The position numbers and the translations under genes are program-made. Shown here in pieces: positions 8,848-17,123 of a stretch of DNA of 47,519 nt. Source of the stretch: JABWBJ01 sp036507855. Its GTDB lineage: Bacteria > Gemmatimonadota > Gemmatimonadetes > Gemmatimonadales > Gemmatimonadaceae. The notes under the pieces are model-generated. The model did no database searches. It saw nothing but the letters and a program-made list of their open reading frames with translations, and was not told the origin of the DNA. Each line of letters begins with the position of its first letter. Position 1 is the first letter of the stretch. The DNA lies in NCBI GenBank assembly GCA_036507855.1, contig DATCIJ010000063.1:1-47519 (forward strand). Direction: 5' to 3'.

Positions 8848-9174
8848 TCATGCCGCGTGCTTCTTGAACTTCTCCTCCAGGACCGGACGGGGAACGGCGC
8901 CGATGACCTGGTCGACCACCTTTCCATCCTTGAAGAAGATCACCATCGGAATCGAACGCACGTTGAACCGGGTGGCCGTCCGGATGTTCGCATCCACGTC
9001 TAGCTTGGCGACCTTTGCCTTGCCCGAGTACTCGGTTGCCAGTTGATCCAGGATCGGAGCGATGATGCGGCACGGGCCACACCACGCGGCCCAGAAGTCA
9101 ACGACCGCCAACCCGGAGTGTTTCTCGATCTCGCCTTCGAAGTTCTCGTCCGTTACTGCGCTTGCCATCGACAT
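8848..9174 (-). CDS. trxA: Thioredoxin
   Basis: 108 residues, the normal thioredoxin length. The WCGPC redox motif is at about residues 31-35 and the cis-proline in VRSIPMVIFF at about 76. The start at 9174 is chosen because GGAGG lies about 10 nt upstream and the protein then begins like other thioredoxins (TDENFEGEI); the frame is open 22 codons further without family similarity. It reduces protein disulphides in the cytosol. It is divergent from mce, with an 88-bp spacer (9175-9262) that must hold both promoters; I see no clear sigma-70 boxes there. Confidence 0.96.
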   Translation of the reverse strand: MSMASAVTDENFEGEIEKHSGLAVVDFWAAWCGPCRIIAPILDQLATEYSGKAKVAKLDVDANIRTATRFNVRSIPMVIFFKDGKVVDQVIGAVPRPVLEEKFKKHAA

Positions 9175-9262
9175 GCTGTTTTCGCCTCCGCACGGCGGGC
9201 CTTCGCCCGCCGGCTGGTTGGGACTAGTTTCCGCGCGCACCGACCACCGGAGCGCGAGTCTG

Positions 9263-9673
9263 ATGTCGGATACCCCCCGCCGCGGAACCCGGATCGCACA
9301 CGTTGGACTCGCGGTCAGGTCTGCTGCCGACCTGCATTCATTCTATCGCAATGTCCTCGGAATGTCCGAGGCAGAGTTGGCCGACAGCGATGGCGCTCGA
9401 ATCAGCGGCTTCGAGGCCGGCGAATCTCTCGTGGAGCTACTGGAGGCCGACACCCCCGACTCGCCCATCGCCCGGTTCATGGAACGGCGCGGCCCCGGAA
9501 TCCATCACATTTGTTTTTCTGTCGATGATCTGGACGATACGTTGCGCAAATGCCGCGACGCGGGCCTGCGATTGATCGACGAACAGCCGCGCGTCGGGGC
9601 GGAAGGCAAGCGCATCGCGTTTCTGCACCCGTCGTCGACGGGAGGCATCCTGATCGAGCTCACGGAGCATTGA
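9263..9673 (+). CDS. mce: Methylmalonyl-CoA epimerase (VOC superfamily)
   Basis: 136 residues, typical for the family. Two betaalphabetabetabeta units carry likely metal ligands: His in RIAHVGLAVRSA, Glu in SLVELLEADTP, His in GPGIHHICFSVDDLD and Glu in ILIELTEH. It interconverts the (S) and (R) forms of methylmalonyl-CoA in propionate and odd-chain metabolism. The start ATG 9263 is followed directly by family sequence; frames opening upstream antisense to trxA are ignored. No methylmalonyl-CoA mutase is in this window. A lactoylglutathione-lyase-like relative is the alternative, but the RGPGIHHICF motif favours epimerase. Confidence 0.88.
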   Translation: MSDTPRRGTRIAHVGLAVRSAADLHSFYRNVLGMSEAELADSDGARISGFEAGESLVELLEADTPDSPIARFMERRGPGIHHICFSVDDLDDTLRKCRDAGLRLIDEQPRVGAEGKRIAFLHPSSTGGILIELTEH

Positions 9674-9723
9674 ACGCCAGCGTCGGCTCCGTGACCGCCG
9701 TCCAGCAGACGCGATTCAGCAGG

Positions 9724-10155
9724 TCAGCCTGGGCGACAGAAATCGCCCTGAACCGCTGGGAAATCCGTGTCGGCGACATACCAGCGATTGGATGGACCCC
9801 TGACCATCTTGAAATTCGGCGTCTTGGTCCGGTTGCCGCGCGTGATCTGGATCCGCACGGTGCGTTCACGATCGGATTGGACGGTTTCGTCGAGGATCTG
9901 AGCCCTGTCGTGGTCATAGCACTGCTGGAGCAGAATCAGTCGCTTGTCGAGCTCGCCCCGCTCCATATGGTCGCGCGCGGCTCCCTGCTCACTGCCCCAG
10001 ATGGCGCCCATGGCCTGCAGGTCCTGCGACTTCACCGCTCCCAGGAAGTTCAGGGCGGCGTCGCGAGGTGTAGCGGCGCCCGTCAGCGACGTGCCCATGG
10101 AGGGGCTCCGGCTGCATGCGACGGCCACAACTACCAACAGGGCCCACTTCCTCAT
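9724..10155 (-). CDS. Small lipoprotein, NTF2/DUF4878-like
   Basis: 143 residues. ATG 10155 is preceded by TTGGAG at a good distance and starts a lipoprotein signal (RKWALLVVVAVAC, acceptor Cys about residue 15); the longer frame upstream lacks any such feature. The body (TPRDAALNFLGAVKSQDLQAMG...RTVRIQITRGNRTKTPNFKMVR) has the shape of NTF2-like domains in which a small exported subunit ends with a WYVADTDF strand. No catalytic residues are recognisable and its role is unknown. It is divergent from pdxJ across a 93-bp spacer. Confidence 0.65.
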   Translation of the reverse strand: MRKWALLVVVAVACSRSPSMGTSLTGAATPRDAALNFLGAVKSQDLQAMGAIWGSEQGAARDHMERGELDKRLILLQQCYDHDRAQILDETVQSDRERTVRIQITRGNRTKTPNFKMVRGPSNRWYVADTDFPAVQGDFCRPG

Positions 10156-10248
10156 GAACGTCTCCAAGCCAGTTTGAATGCGAACGTAATGGCGGCCCGT
10201 CGGGGGATCAACGGGCGGACCCAACCAGAGTACCCACCTGACTGACCC

Positions 10249-10989
10249 ATGTACGCCGAGTATCAACGTTTGTTCATCAACATCGATCACGTCGCCACCA
10301 TTCGTCAGGCACGCAAAACCGACGAGCCCGACCCGCTGGCGGCCGCGCTGGTTTGCGAAGATGCCGGCGCTGACGGCATCACGGCGCACCTTCGCGAAGA
10401 TCGACGGCATATCCAGGATGCGGACATAGAGCGGCTGGCGGCGGCGGTGCGGACCGCGCTGAACCTGGAGCTGGCGCTCAGCGACCCCATCATCGCCCTG
10501 GCTGAACGGCTTCGTCCTCGCGAGGTGACGATTGTCCCCGAGCGGCGTGAGGAGGTGACCACGGAGGGCGGCCTGGACGTGCGGCGCGATCCGGAGCGCC
10601 TGTCACGCGCCATTCAGCGCCTTCGCGGCGCCGGAATCAGATGCAGCCTGTTCATCGATCCCGATCCGGACACGGTGGCGCGCTCGCACGACGCCGGCGT
10701 TCACGCCATCGAGCTCCACACCGGTCGCTATGCGCACCACCCTGAGGATGCCGGCACACTGCGTGCCCTGCGCGAGGCCGCGTCGCAGGGTGCGGGGCTG
10801 GGCCTGGCGGTCCACGCCGGTCACGGCCTGACGGTGCGCAACGTCGGGGCCGTGGCCGGGATCCCCGAAGTGGAGGAGTTGAACATCGGTCATTCCATCG
10901 TGTCGCGGGCCGTGTTCGTCGGCATCGGGGAAGCGGTTCGGGAAATGCGCAGCGCGATGCAACGGGGGCGCAACGCTGGACCACGATGA
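10249..10989 (+). CDS. pdxJ: Pyridoxine 5'-phosphate synthase
   Basis: 246 residues, close to the usual ~240. The TIM barrel begins FINIDHVATIRQARKTDEPDP. It then carries DGITAHLREDRRHI, VTIVPERREEVTTEGGLD, AIELHTGRYA and VHAGHGLTVRNV, the PdxJ active-site segments. It condenses 1-deoxyxylulose 5-phosphate with 3-amino-2-oxopropyl phosphate in DXP-dependent vitamin B6 synthesis. The start codon ATG 10249 gives a short MYAEYQR leader. The gene stands alone, about 100 bp before the next gene. Confidence 0.96.
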   Translation: MYAEYQRLFINIDHVATIRQARKTDEPDPLAAALVCEDAGADGITAHLREDRRHIQDADIERLAAAVRTALNLELALSDPIIALAERLRPREVTIVPERREEVTTEGGLDVRRDPERLSRAIQRLRGAGIRCSLFIDPDPDTVARSHDAGVHAIELHTGRYAHHPEDAGTLRALREAASQGAGLGLAVHAGHGLTVRNVGAVAGIPEVEELNIGHSIVSRAVFVGIGEAVREMRSAMQRGRNAGPR

Positions 10990-11090
10990 CAGCCGGCGCG
11001 TAAGTTGCCGTCGGCCCGCACACGTCGAGCACTCTGGATGCGGATCTCTTCTCGAACCTGAAGCCTCAAGCCGGTACCCTCGCTCTGCCA

Positions 11091-12605
11091 ATGCCCTCGC
11101 CTGAACTCCTGCGCTTCTTCCACGCCGAAGCTCGAGAATACCTCGACACCGTCGACGCGCTGGTTTCGGGCGGGGCGTACTTCGAGGCCAGCGCGTTCGT
11201 GGCGGCGTCGCGAGCGCTGCGCGGCAGCGCGACGATGGCGCGCGTGCCGCGGGTCCCCGAGATCGCCCTGACCATGGAGCGGATCGCCAACGGCGTGCGT
11301 GACGAGGAAATCGAATGGTCGCCAGACCTCCGTCGCGACCTTGGCGACACGATCGTGGACCTGCGCCGGTTCGTCGCCAGCAGCAGCGACTGGTCCGCCG
11401 ATGACGACCGGCAGGCCGTCGATCGCCTCGCGTCGCTGCGCGCGCTGCTCCCGGTGGGGAGAACCACGCCGGCGACGCCGCCCTCGGCCGGCACGACGCC
11501 GATCTTCATCGCCCTGCAGTCATCCGCGATCGCGACGGACCTGGAGCGCTTCCTCGGGAATACGCTGGATCGCGGACTGATCAGCGATGTGGTCAACCGC
11601 GTGAAGAGTTTGCGTGGGATCGCGGAGGTGGCGGATCATCCGCCACTGGGCGAGGTGGCCGATGCCGTGGAGCGCACTCTTCGCGAGCTGGTCCCCGACG
11701 CCATGCTTCGAGACGCCGACACGGAATTGCTCAACGCGGCGACGGCGGTGTTCCGCCGCGCTTCATCGGAGTTGCGGGCTCGCGGCCGGTTCGAGAGCAC
11801 GTCGGCGGAGGTGGAGCGGTTTGCGCGGGCCGCGGCCGGCGCGGGCCCGGCGCCAGTGGAACGCGAAGCGCCGGTGGTCCGCATCGAGGAACTGTTCTTT
11901 ACCGACGCCGGTCCGCACCTCGTCAGGCGCGGCGCCGCGCCCTCGCGGAGCGCCGAGGCCCGCTTCCGCGAGGAAGTCGTCTCCCGCGCCGAGCACCTCC
12001 ATCGCCTGGTCGCGGAAGCCAGGGTAGCGAGTGATCCGTTTACCCGGGAGCGGGTCCGCCGCGACCTGAGGGCGCACCTCGGACGCCTCGACGAGTTTGC
12101 GAGAAGCTTCGGGGCGCAGCAGGTGGCGTCGGTGGCAGGCGAATTGGCGTCGCAGGAAACCTTCCCGGATCCGGCACTCGACGCCGTCGAGTCGGTGGCA
12201 CGCGTGCTGACCACCTCGGGCATCGGGTTGGATGAAATGGAGAGCCGGCTGGCGGTCGGAGAGCGGAGACGGTGGACTCCCGTCACGACTCCCATCACCC
12301 CATTGACCGCGACCACTCGTCAGGCGGAACGACTCGTCGCTCCCTCAGCGCGATCCGGACGTGCCTTGCGGGAAATGCTCGATGCGAGCATCACGCAACT
12401 GTCCTCGCTCGAGGATGTGCCGCTCATCGAGCCGGTTCGGACCGATGAACACGCGATCGTGTCGGTTGAATCACTGGTGTATCGGGGCGTGGCCGCACTG
12501 GAACGCGCCCGCGCGCTCCGCGATGAACTCCGGAGCCACGGCACCACCGATCCCGACGCCCTTCACGAGCTGTACGACCTGCTCGACCTGGCCCGCGCCG
12601 AATGA
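11091..12605 (+). CDS. HPt/CheA-N-terminus-like protein lacking the phospho-histidine
   Basis: 504 residues, mostly helical. Residues 1-75 (ELLRFFHAEAREYLDTVDAL...AASRALRGSATMARVPRV) align well with histidine phosphotransfer domains of the CheA/Hpt type, whose core is AHTLKGSAGMLG. The phosphorylated His is replaced by Arg. A second similar unit near residues 160-205 (VVNRVKSLRGIAEVAD) has Lys at the equivalent place. Around 290-365 another helical bundle contains LRAHLGRLDEFARSFG. No kinase, receiver or CheW domain is present. It may be a phosphorylation-dead adaptor. It ends 4 bp before the flippase-like gene, so the two are probably co-transcribed. Confidence 0.6.
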   Translation: MPSPELLRFFHAEAREYLDTVDALVSGGAYFEASAFVAASRALRGSATMARVPRVPEIALTMERIANGVRDEEIEWSPDLRRDLGDTIVDLRRFVASSSDWSADDDRQAVDRLASLRALLPVGRTTPATPPSAGTTPIFIALQSSAIATDLERFLGNTLDRGLISDVVNRVKSLRGIAEVADHPPLGEVADAVERTLRELVPDAMLRDADTELLNAATAVFRRASSELRARGRFESTSAEVERFARAAAGAGPAPVEREAPVVRIEELFFTDAGPHLVRRGAAPSRSAEARFREEVVSRAEHLHRLVAEARVASDPFTRERVRRDLRAHLGRLDEFARSFGAQQVASVAGELASQETFPDPALDAVESVARVLTTSGIGLDEMESRLAVGERRRWTPVTTPITPLTATTRQAERLVAPSARSGRALREMLDASITQLSSLEDVPLIEPVRTDEHAIVSVESLVYRGVAALERARALRDELRSHGTTDPDALHELYDLLDLARAE

Positions 12606-12609
12606 CTGA

Positions 12610-13635
12610 ATGAGGATCGGCTGGCGCGGAGTCCTCGGGGTGATCATCAGCGTCGCCCTGCTGTGGTGGACGTTGCGCGGTGAGTCGTTCGCTGGGATCT
12701 GGGCCGTCCTGCGGGAATCGAACCTCGCGCTCTTCGTGACGGCCGCGGCCGTTGCGACGCTGTCATTCCCGATTCGCGCCTGGCGCTGGCGATACATCCT
12801 CGAGCCGACCGCCGGGAAACTGCCATTCGGTCCGCTGTGGCGGGCGACCGCGATCGGGATGATGGTGAACAACGTTTCTCCGGCGCGGGCAGGCGAACTG
12901 GCGCGGGCGTACGTGCTTTCGCGGGAGACACAGCGCGTTCGATTTACGGCGTCACTCGCATCGCTGGTCGTCGATCGCGTCTTTGACACGCTGGTCGTGC
13001 TGCTATTGCTGCTGGTCGTTGTCTCGTTGCCCGGCTTTCCGTCGGGCGCCACGGTCGCCGGATGGTCGGTGTCGCGACTCCTTCTCGCGGGCGCTCTGGT
13101 TGCCATTTCGGCGCTCGTGGTCCTCGTCTTCGCCGCTCTCTACCCGGAGCGCCTCGCCCGGATCTGGGAGCGCGCGCTTGGGTCGCGGGCTCCCCATCTC
13201 ATGGAGCGCGGCCGCGACATACTACTCTCGTTCGGTTCGGGACTCAGCGTACTGCGCGATCCGCGCCAGTCGGCGATCGTGTTCGCGTGGGCGCTCGTCA
13301 TGTGGCTGGTAAATGGCACGTCGTTCTGGATCGCCTTTGGCGCGGTTGGCATCGATGCGCCTTTCTCGGCCGCGCTCTTCCTGCAGAGTCTTCTGGCGGC
13401 GGCCGTCGCCGCTCCCTCCGCGCCCGGTTTCTTCGGGGTCTTCGAGGCCTCGACCAAAGTGGCGCTCAGCGTGTATGGCATCGAGGACACGCTCGCCGTG
13501 AGCTACGCTCTCGGCTACCACCTGCTGGGTTGGATTCCCATCACGCTCATTGGCTTCTGGTACCTGGGCAAGCTTGGCCTCCACCTGAAGGACATCGGGG
13601 AGAGCAGCAAGAGGACGCGGAACGAGGGGACCTGA
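12610..13635 (+). CDS. Flippase-like / lysylphosphatidylglycerol-synthase-TM family membrane protein (UPF0104)
   Basis: 341 residues with about eight hydrophobic segments, starting at GVLGVIISVALLWWTL. The diagnostic segments are RAWRWRYILEP, MMVNNVSPARAGELARAY, SLVVDRVFD and the late glycine/proline-rich APSAPGFFGVFEAS. This is the integral membrane half of the MprF/AglD family; stand-alone members are thought to move lipid-linked molecules, but no substrate can be inferred here. It lies 4 bp after the HPt-like gene, and its TGA is shared with the ispE ATG (TGATG). Confidence 0.85.
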   Translation: MRIGWRGVLGVIISVALLWWTLRGESFAGIWAVLRESNLALFVTAAAVATLSFPIRAWRWRYILEPTAGKLPFGPLWRATAIGMMVNNVSPARAGELARAYVLSRETQRVRFTASLASLVVDRVFDTLVVLLLLLVVVSLPGFPSGATVAGWSVSRLLLAGALVAISALVVLVFAALYPERLARIWERALGSRAPHLMERGRDILLSFGSGLSVLRDPRQSAIVFAWALVMWLVNGTSFWIAFGAVGIDAPFSAALFLQSLLAAAVAAPSAPGFFGVFEASTKVALSVYGIEDTLAVSYALGYHLLGWIPITLIGFWYLGKLGLHLKDIGESSKRTRNEGT

Positions 13636-14552
13636 TGCCGCCGAGTGACGCGCGCGTTGAGGCCCAGGCGAAGCTCAACCTGATGCTTCGCGTCCTCGCG
13701 CGCGAGGAATCAGGGTATCACCAGATAGAGACGCTGTTCTGCCGCATCGCGCTCTCCGACACGGTGACGGTTCGCGTAACGCCATCCAGAAGGACGCTTG
13801 CCTGCTCCGGCGAGCGCCTGCCCGCCGGCGGCCTCGGGCCTCCGGAAAAGAACCTGGCATGGCGCGCCGCGTCGGCATACGCCGAGGCGACGGGCTTTCC
13901 GGCGGGATTCGATGTCTCGATTGAAAAACGAATTCCGGTCGGAGGAGGCCTGGGTGGCGGGAGCGCCGATGCCGGCGGGGTGTTGAGGGCCCTCAATGCC
14001 CTCAATCCCCGGCCGATCGCCACGATGCAGCTGCTCCGGATCGCCGCGGCGTTAGGCGCGGACGTCCCGTTCCTGACGCAGGATGAATCCACCCTCGCAC
14101 TCGGCTGGGGGCGGGGGGAGCGAATGGCCCTGCTGCCCCCGCTTCCGTCCAGCGCTGTCTGGCTCCTGGTGCCGGAGGCGCCGGTCCACACCGCTGATGC
14201 CTATCGCTGGCTCGATGCCACGGAGCGACCGGCAGAACCTGCGGCGATCAGCGTGAATCAACTGACGACCTGGGCGGGGGTGGCCGCGATCGCGCGGAAC
14301 GACTTCGAGGCGCCGGTCGGCGCACAGGTTCCCGTCGTCGGAAGGCTGTTGGCTACATTGCGTGGTGAGGACGTCCGGGCGCTGCTCGGCACCGCGTCGA
14401 TCGTGTTGATGACGGGTTCGGGCTCCTGTGTGGCGGTCGTGAGCGGGGAGCAGCGACCACCGCACTTGCGATCGCCGCCGCCTCTGAGCGGGGTGCCAGT
14501 GGTGGAAACGGAGACGTCGGTATTTGTTGAGCCTGTCGTCCTGACCGATTAG
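13635..14552 (+). CDS. ispE: 4-diphosphocytidyl-2-C-methyl-D-erythritol kinase
   Basis: 305 residues, GHMP-kinase fold. AKLNLMLRVLAREESGYHQIETLF is the N-terminal substrate site, PVGGGLGGGSADAGGVL (about residues 101-117) the ATP-binding glycine loop, GADVPFL the catalytic Asp region and MTGSGSCVAV the third GHMP motif. It phosphorylates CDP-methylerythritol in the non-mevalonate isoprenoid pathway. The start is the ATG at 13635, overlapping the upstream stop and preceded by GAGGGG. A long frame entering from 13062 shadows the upstream gene. The order ispE - tRNA-Gln - prs - rplY - pth is a widely conserved neighbourhood. Confidence 0.95.
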   Translation: MPPSDARVEAQAKLNLMLRVLAREESGYHQIETLFCRIALSDTVTVRVTPSRRTLACSGERLPAGGLGPPEKNLAWRAASAYAEATGFPAGFDVSIEKRIPVGGGLGGGSADAGGVLRALNALNPRPIATMQLLRIAAALGADVPFLTQDESTLALGWGRGERMALLPPLPSSAVWLLVPEAPVHTADAYRWLDATERPAEPAAISVNQLTTWAGVAAIARNDFEAPVGAQVPVVGRLLATLRGEDVRALLGTASIVLMTGSGSCVAVVSGEQRPPHLRSPPPLSGVPVVETETSVFVEPVVLTD

Positions 14553-14571
14553 GTTTGGCGCTCCCGCTCCC

Positions 14572-14642
14572 TGCCCCCTCGTCCAATGGCAGGACATCGG
14601 ACTTTGGATCCGAGAATGGTGGTTCGAATCCACCGGGGGCAA
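14572..14642 (+). tRNA. tRNA-Gln (anticodon TTG)
   Basis: A 71-nt cloverleaf. Acceptor TGCCCCC pairs with GGGGGCA, followed by discriminator A; CCA is not encoded. The D arm is GTCC-AATGGCA-GGAC. The anticodon arm is TCGGA-CTTTGGA-TCCGA with anticodon TTG, reading CAA. The T arm is GGTGG-TTCGAAT-CCACC. Its location between ispE and prs matches the conserved position of tRNA-Gln in many bacteria. Confidence 0.95.
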
Positions 14643-14696
14643 CTTGGTCCGCATTGACCTAACCTCGCGTCACATCTACGTTTCTGGGCTACGGTA

Positions 14697-15650
14697 ATGG
14701 ACCTTTTGCCAGGTGTGCTCCGGGGTTTCAAGCTCATCTCCGGAAACGCCAACAGAGGACTCGCCGAGGAAATCGCCAGGCACCTCGGGGTTGAGCTGTG
14801 CAGGATGACGCTCACCCGGTTTGCCGATGGTGAGATCTTTGTGCGAATCGATGAGAACGTCCGCGGCGCGGACGTTTTTATCGTCCAGCCGACCAATCCG
14901 CCGGCGGAGAACATCATGGAGCTCCTGCTCCTGATCGACGCTGCCAAGCGGGCGTCGGCGGCGCGGGTGACCCGCGTCATGCCGTATTACGGGTACTCGC
15001 GGCAGGACCGGAAGGACCAGCCGCGGGTGTCTATCGGGGCGAAGCTGGTGGCGAACCTGATCGAGACGGCCGGCGCCGACCGGGTGCTGGGTCTCGATTT
15101 CCACCAGCATCAGTTGCAGGGGTTCTTCGACGTTCCGGTCGATCACCTCTACGCCTCCCCGGTGCTGGTTTCGCACTTCAGGAAGAAGCAGTTCACCGAC
15201 CTGGTGGTGGTGGCACCGGACGTCGGCTCGGCCAAGATGGCGCGGGGGTTTGCGCGGAAACTGGATGCCGCGCTCGCGATCATCGACAAGCGGCGTCCGT
15301 CGCCTAACGTGGCCGAGGTGCTGAATGTGGTGGGTGAGGTGGAGGGTCGGGATTGTCTCATTCCCGATGACATGATCGACACGGCTGGCACCGTCACGGA
15401 GACGGCGCGGGCCCTGAAGAAACTGGGGGCGCGGGATGTCTATGTCTGCGCGTCCCATGGACTGCTGTCAGGACCGGCGGTCCAGCGGTTGAAGGACGCG
15501 CCGATCGCGGAGGTGGTGATCACCGACACGGTCGTCGTGCCCGAGGAGAAGCGGTTCGATCGACTGCGGGTGCTGTCGGTTGGGGAGTTGCTCGCCAAGG
15601 CGATCCGGTTCACGCACAGCGAGCAGAGCGTATCGAGCCTCTTTGATTAG
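14697..15650 (+). CDS. prs: Ribose-phosphate pyrophosphokinase (PRPP synthase)
   Basis: 317 residues, the usual length. KLISGNANRGLAEEIARHLG and RFADGEIFVRIDENVRG open the protein. VMPYYGYSRQDRK is the ATP loop, LDFHQHQLQGFFD the metal/ATP region, VVAPDVGSAKMA follows, and IPDDMIDTAGTV is the ribose-5-phosphate loop. It makes PRPP for nucleotide, His and Trp synthesis. The start at ATG 14697 has only a weak Shine-Dalgarno. The stop at 15650 is followed immediately by a 7-bp tandem array. Confidence 0.97.
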   Translation: MDLLPGVLRGFKLISGNANRGLAEEIARHLGVELCRMTLTRFADGEIFVRIDENVRGADVFIVQPTNPPAENIMELLLLIDAAKRASAARVTRVMPYYGYSRQDRKDQPRVSIGAKLVANLIETAGADRVLGLDFHQHQLQGFFDVPVDHLYASPVLVSHFRKKQFTDLVVVAPDVGSAKMARGFARKLDAALAIIDKRRPSPNVAEVLNVVGEVEGRDCLIPDDMIDTAGTVTETARALKKLGARDVYVCASHGLLSGPAVQRLKDAPIAEVVITDTVVVPEEKRFDRLRVLSVGELLAKAIRFTHSEQSVSSLFD

Positions 15651-15720
15651 CTGCGTACTGCGTACTGCGTACTGCTTGCTTCTTGCTTCTTGCTGCTTGC
15701 TGCTTGCTTCTTGCTGCTTT
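15651..15720 (+). repeat. Tandem array of ten 7-bp units (CTGCGTA x3, then CTGCTTG/CTTCTTG)
   Basis: Directly after the prs stop, ten heptamers run in perfect register: CTGCGTA three times, CTGCTTG, CTTCTTG twice, CTGCTTG twice, CTTCTTG and CTGCTTT. On the minus strand the unit reads GCAGTAC / GCAAGAA, related to the GCAGTAA array at 40383-40410. There is no opposed arm of the same length nearby. The 7-bp period is out of phase with codons and the array lies wholly between genes, so it is non-coding. Confidence 0.95.
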
Positions 15721-15754
15721 AGCTGGTGCTGGCTGCTTGAGGGAGCGGGTTTCC

Positions 15755-15789
15755 TCTCCCATCTCACATCTCCCAACTCACGTCTCTCT
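15755..15789 (+). repeat. Single TCTCCCA-type heptamer arm upstream of rplY
   Basis: Units TCTCCCA, TCTCACA, TCTCCCA, ACTCACG and TCTCTCT occupy the spacer just before the rplY ATG. Eighteen bases (15769-15786, TCTCCCAACTCACGTCTC) are identical to the reverse complement of 18336-18353 in the hairpin element upstream of rpsF. This marks it as an incomplete member of that dispersed family. No opposite arm or core is seen here. Confidence 0.85.
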
Positions 15790-15792
15790 GTT

Positions 15793-16461
15793 ATGGCTAC
15801 TGCACAGTTAAACGCGATGGCGCGCTCCGGCACCGGCAAGGGTGCAGCGCGGTCGCTTCGGCGCGACGGCCGCGTGCCCGCCGTCATCTACGGTCACGCT
15901 CGTGAGCCGCTGTCCCTCTCCGTGCCGGCGCGCGATTTCGATCGCCTGCTCGAGAAGGTGGCAGCCGAGAACACAGTGATCGAGCTGCACATCGATGGCA
16001 CGATGGCGCGGACCCTCATCCGCGAGATCCAGCGCCATCCGGTGCGCCGCAATGTGCTGCATGTGGACTTCCAGGAGCTGGTCGCCGGCGAGCGCGTCAT
16101 CGTTCGCATCCCGATCACGCTGCAGGGCACGCCCGAGGGCGTCAGGACTTCCGGCGGCATCCTGAGCCAGATCATGCAGGAACTCGAATGCCGGGTCGAC
16201 CCGCTCAACATGCCCAGTCACATCGACGTCGACGTGACCAATGTGACCATCGGCCACTCCGTTCACGTCAACGAGATGACGATCCCTGAGGGTGTGGAGG
16301 TGCTGGACGACCCCGAAGCCGCCGTCGCCATCGTTGCCGCACCGAAGGCCGAGGTCGAGGCTCCAGCGCCAGGCGTCGAGCCGGAAGCGGCCGCCGAGCC
16401 GGAACTCATCCGCAAGCCGAAGGAAGGCGAAGAGGAGGAGGCCGAAACCGAAGCGACTTGA
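15793..16461 (+). CDS. rplY: Large ribosomal subunit protein bL25 (CTC form)
   Basis: 222 residues. The N-terminal 5S-rRNA-binding domain (ARSGTGKGAARSLRRDGRVPAVIYGH) is followed by the C-terminal TL5/CTC beta domain (LHVDFQELVAGERVIVRIPI...PEGVEVLDDPEAAVA) and an acidic Glu/Ala tail. It binds 5S rRNA in the central protuberance and is the longer stress-type CTC version. The ATG at 15793 is directly preceded by the pyrimidine-rich heptamer arm, with no recognisable Shine-Dalgarno. An upstream in-frame extension would translate the repeats and is rejected. Confidence 0.95.
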   Translation: MATAQLNAMARSGTGKGAARSLRRDGRVPAVIYGHAREPLSLSVPARDFDRLLEKVAAENTVIELHIDGTMARTLIREIQRHPVRRNVLHVDFQELVAGERVIVRIPITLQGTPEGVRTSGGILSQIMQELECRVDPLNMPSHIDVDVTNVTIGHSVHVNEMTIPEGVEVLDDPEAAVAIVAAPKAEVEAPAPGVEPEAAAEPELIRKPKEGEEEEAETEAT

Positions 16462-16526
16462 TCCCAATCGACTGGCTACTGCGCTTCTTTGGCCGTTCGC
16501 TCGGCCAAGGCAACAGCGACGAGCCG

Positions 16527-17123
16527 ATGAAGCTCATCGTCGGGCTGGGGAATCCGGGCAAGTCGTACGTCGATACGCGTCACAACGTCGGCTGGTGGGT
16601 CATCGACCACCTGGCCGGCGTTTGGCGTTTTGACGGGTGGCGGAAGGACCAGGCCGCGCTGGTCAGTGACGGCCGGGTGGGTGGTCAGCGTGTGCGCCTG
16701 GTGAAGCCACAGACGTACATGAACCTGAGCGGCGGCATTCTGAGGCCCTATCTCCGGCGCGAATCCTGGTCGGCCGCGAAGGACCTGCTGGTCATTGTGG
16801 ACGACGCGGCGTTAACGGTCGGACGGTATCGCCTTCGCGCACAGGGGAGTGCGGGAGGGCACAACGGGCTGAAGTCGATCGAGGCGGCGGTGGGAGGACA
16901 GGAGTACGCAAGGCTCCGGATCGGGGTGGGACCGCCAGCGGATCGCGAGAGAAAGCGAGACCTGGCGGATTATGTGCTGGACAAGATGGGGAAGAGGGAG
17001 CGACAGGATGTTGAGGACCTGTTCCCCGATCTCGTCATGCTCGTGGAGACGTGGCTTTCAGACGGTTCGGAAAAGGCCATGAGCAAGCACAACCGGATGG
17101 GAGATGGGAGACGTGAGACTTGA
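16527..17123 (+). CDS. pth: Peptidyl-tRNA hydrolase
   Basis: 198 residues from ATG 16527, where the family sequence begins (KLIVGLGNPGKSYVDTRHNVGWW, with catalytic His about residue 19). MNLSGG, VDDAALTVGRYRLRAQGSAGGHNGLKS and RLRIGVGPP follow. It releases peptides from dropped-off peptidyl-tRNA. An upstream TTG (16458) overlapping the rplY stop is possible but adds 23 unconserved residues. The last codons (RMGDGRRET) and the TGA at 17121-17123 are contributed by the GGGAGAT heptamer arm and the first bases of the 13-bp inverted repeat. The native 3' end has therefore been replaced or extended by the repeat. Confidence 0.95.
   Translation: MKLIVGLGNPGKSYVDTRHNVGWWVIDHLAGVWRFDGWRKDQAALVSDGRVGGQRVRLVKPQTYMNLSGGILRPYLRRESWSAAKDLLVIVDDAALTVGRYRLRAQGSAGGHNGLKSIEAAVGGQEYARLRIGVGPPADRERKRDLADYVLDKMGKRERQDVEDLFPDLVMLVETWLSDGSEKAMSKHNRMGDGRRET

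Noticed and set aside
14572..14642. tRNA-Gln as an integration site for a genomic island
   Set aside because: No integrase and no duplicated tRNA 3' end nearby; the ispE-tRNA-prs order is the conserved one.
15651..15720. CRISPR array
   Set aside because: The repeat unit is only 7 bp, there are no spacers, and no cas genes occur in the window.
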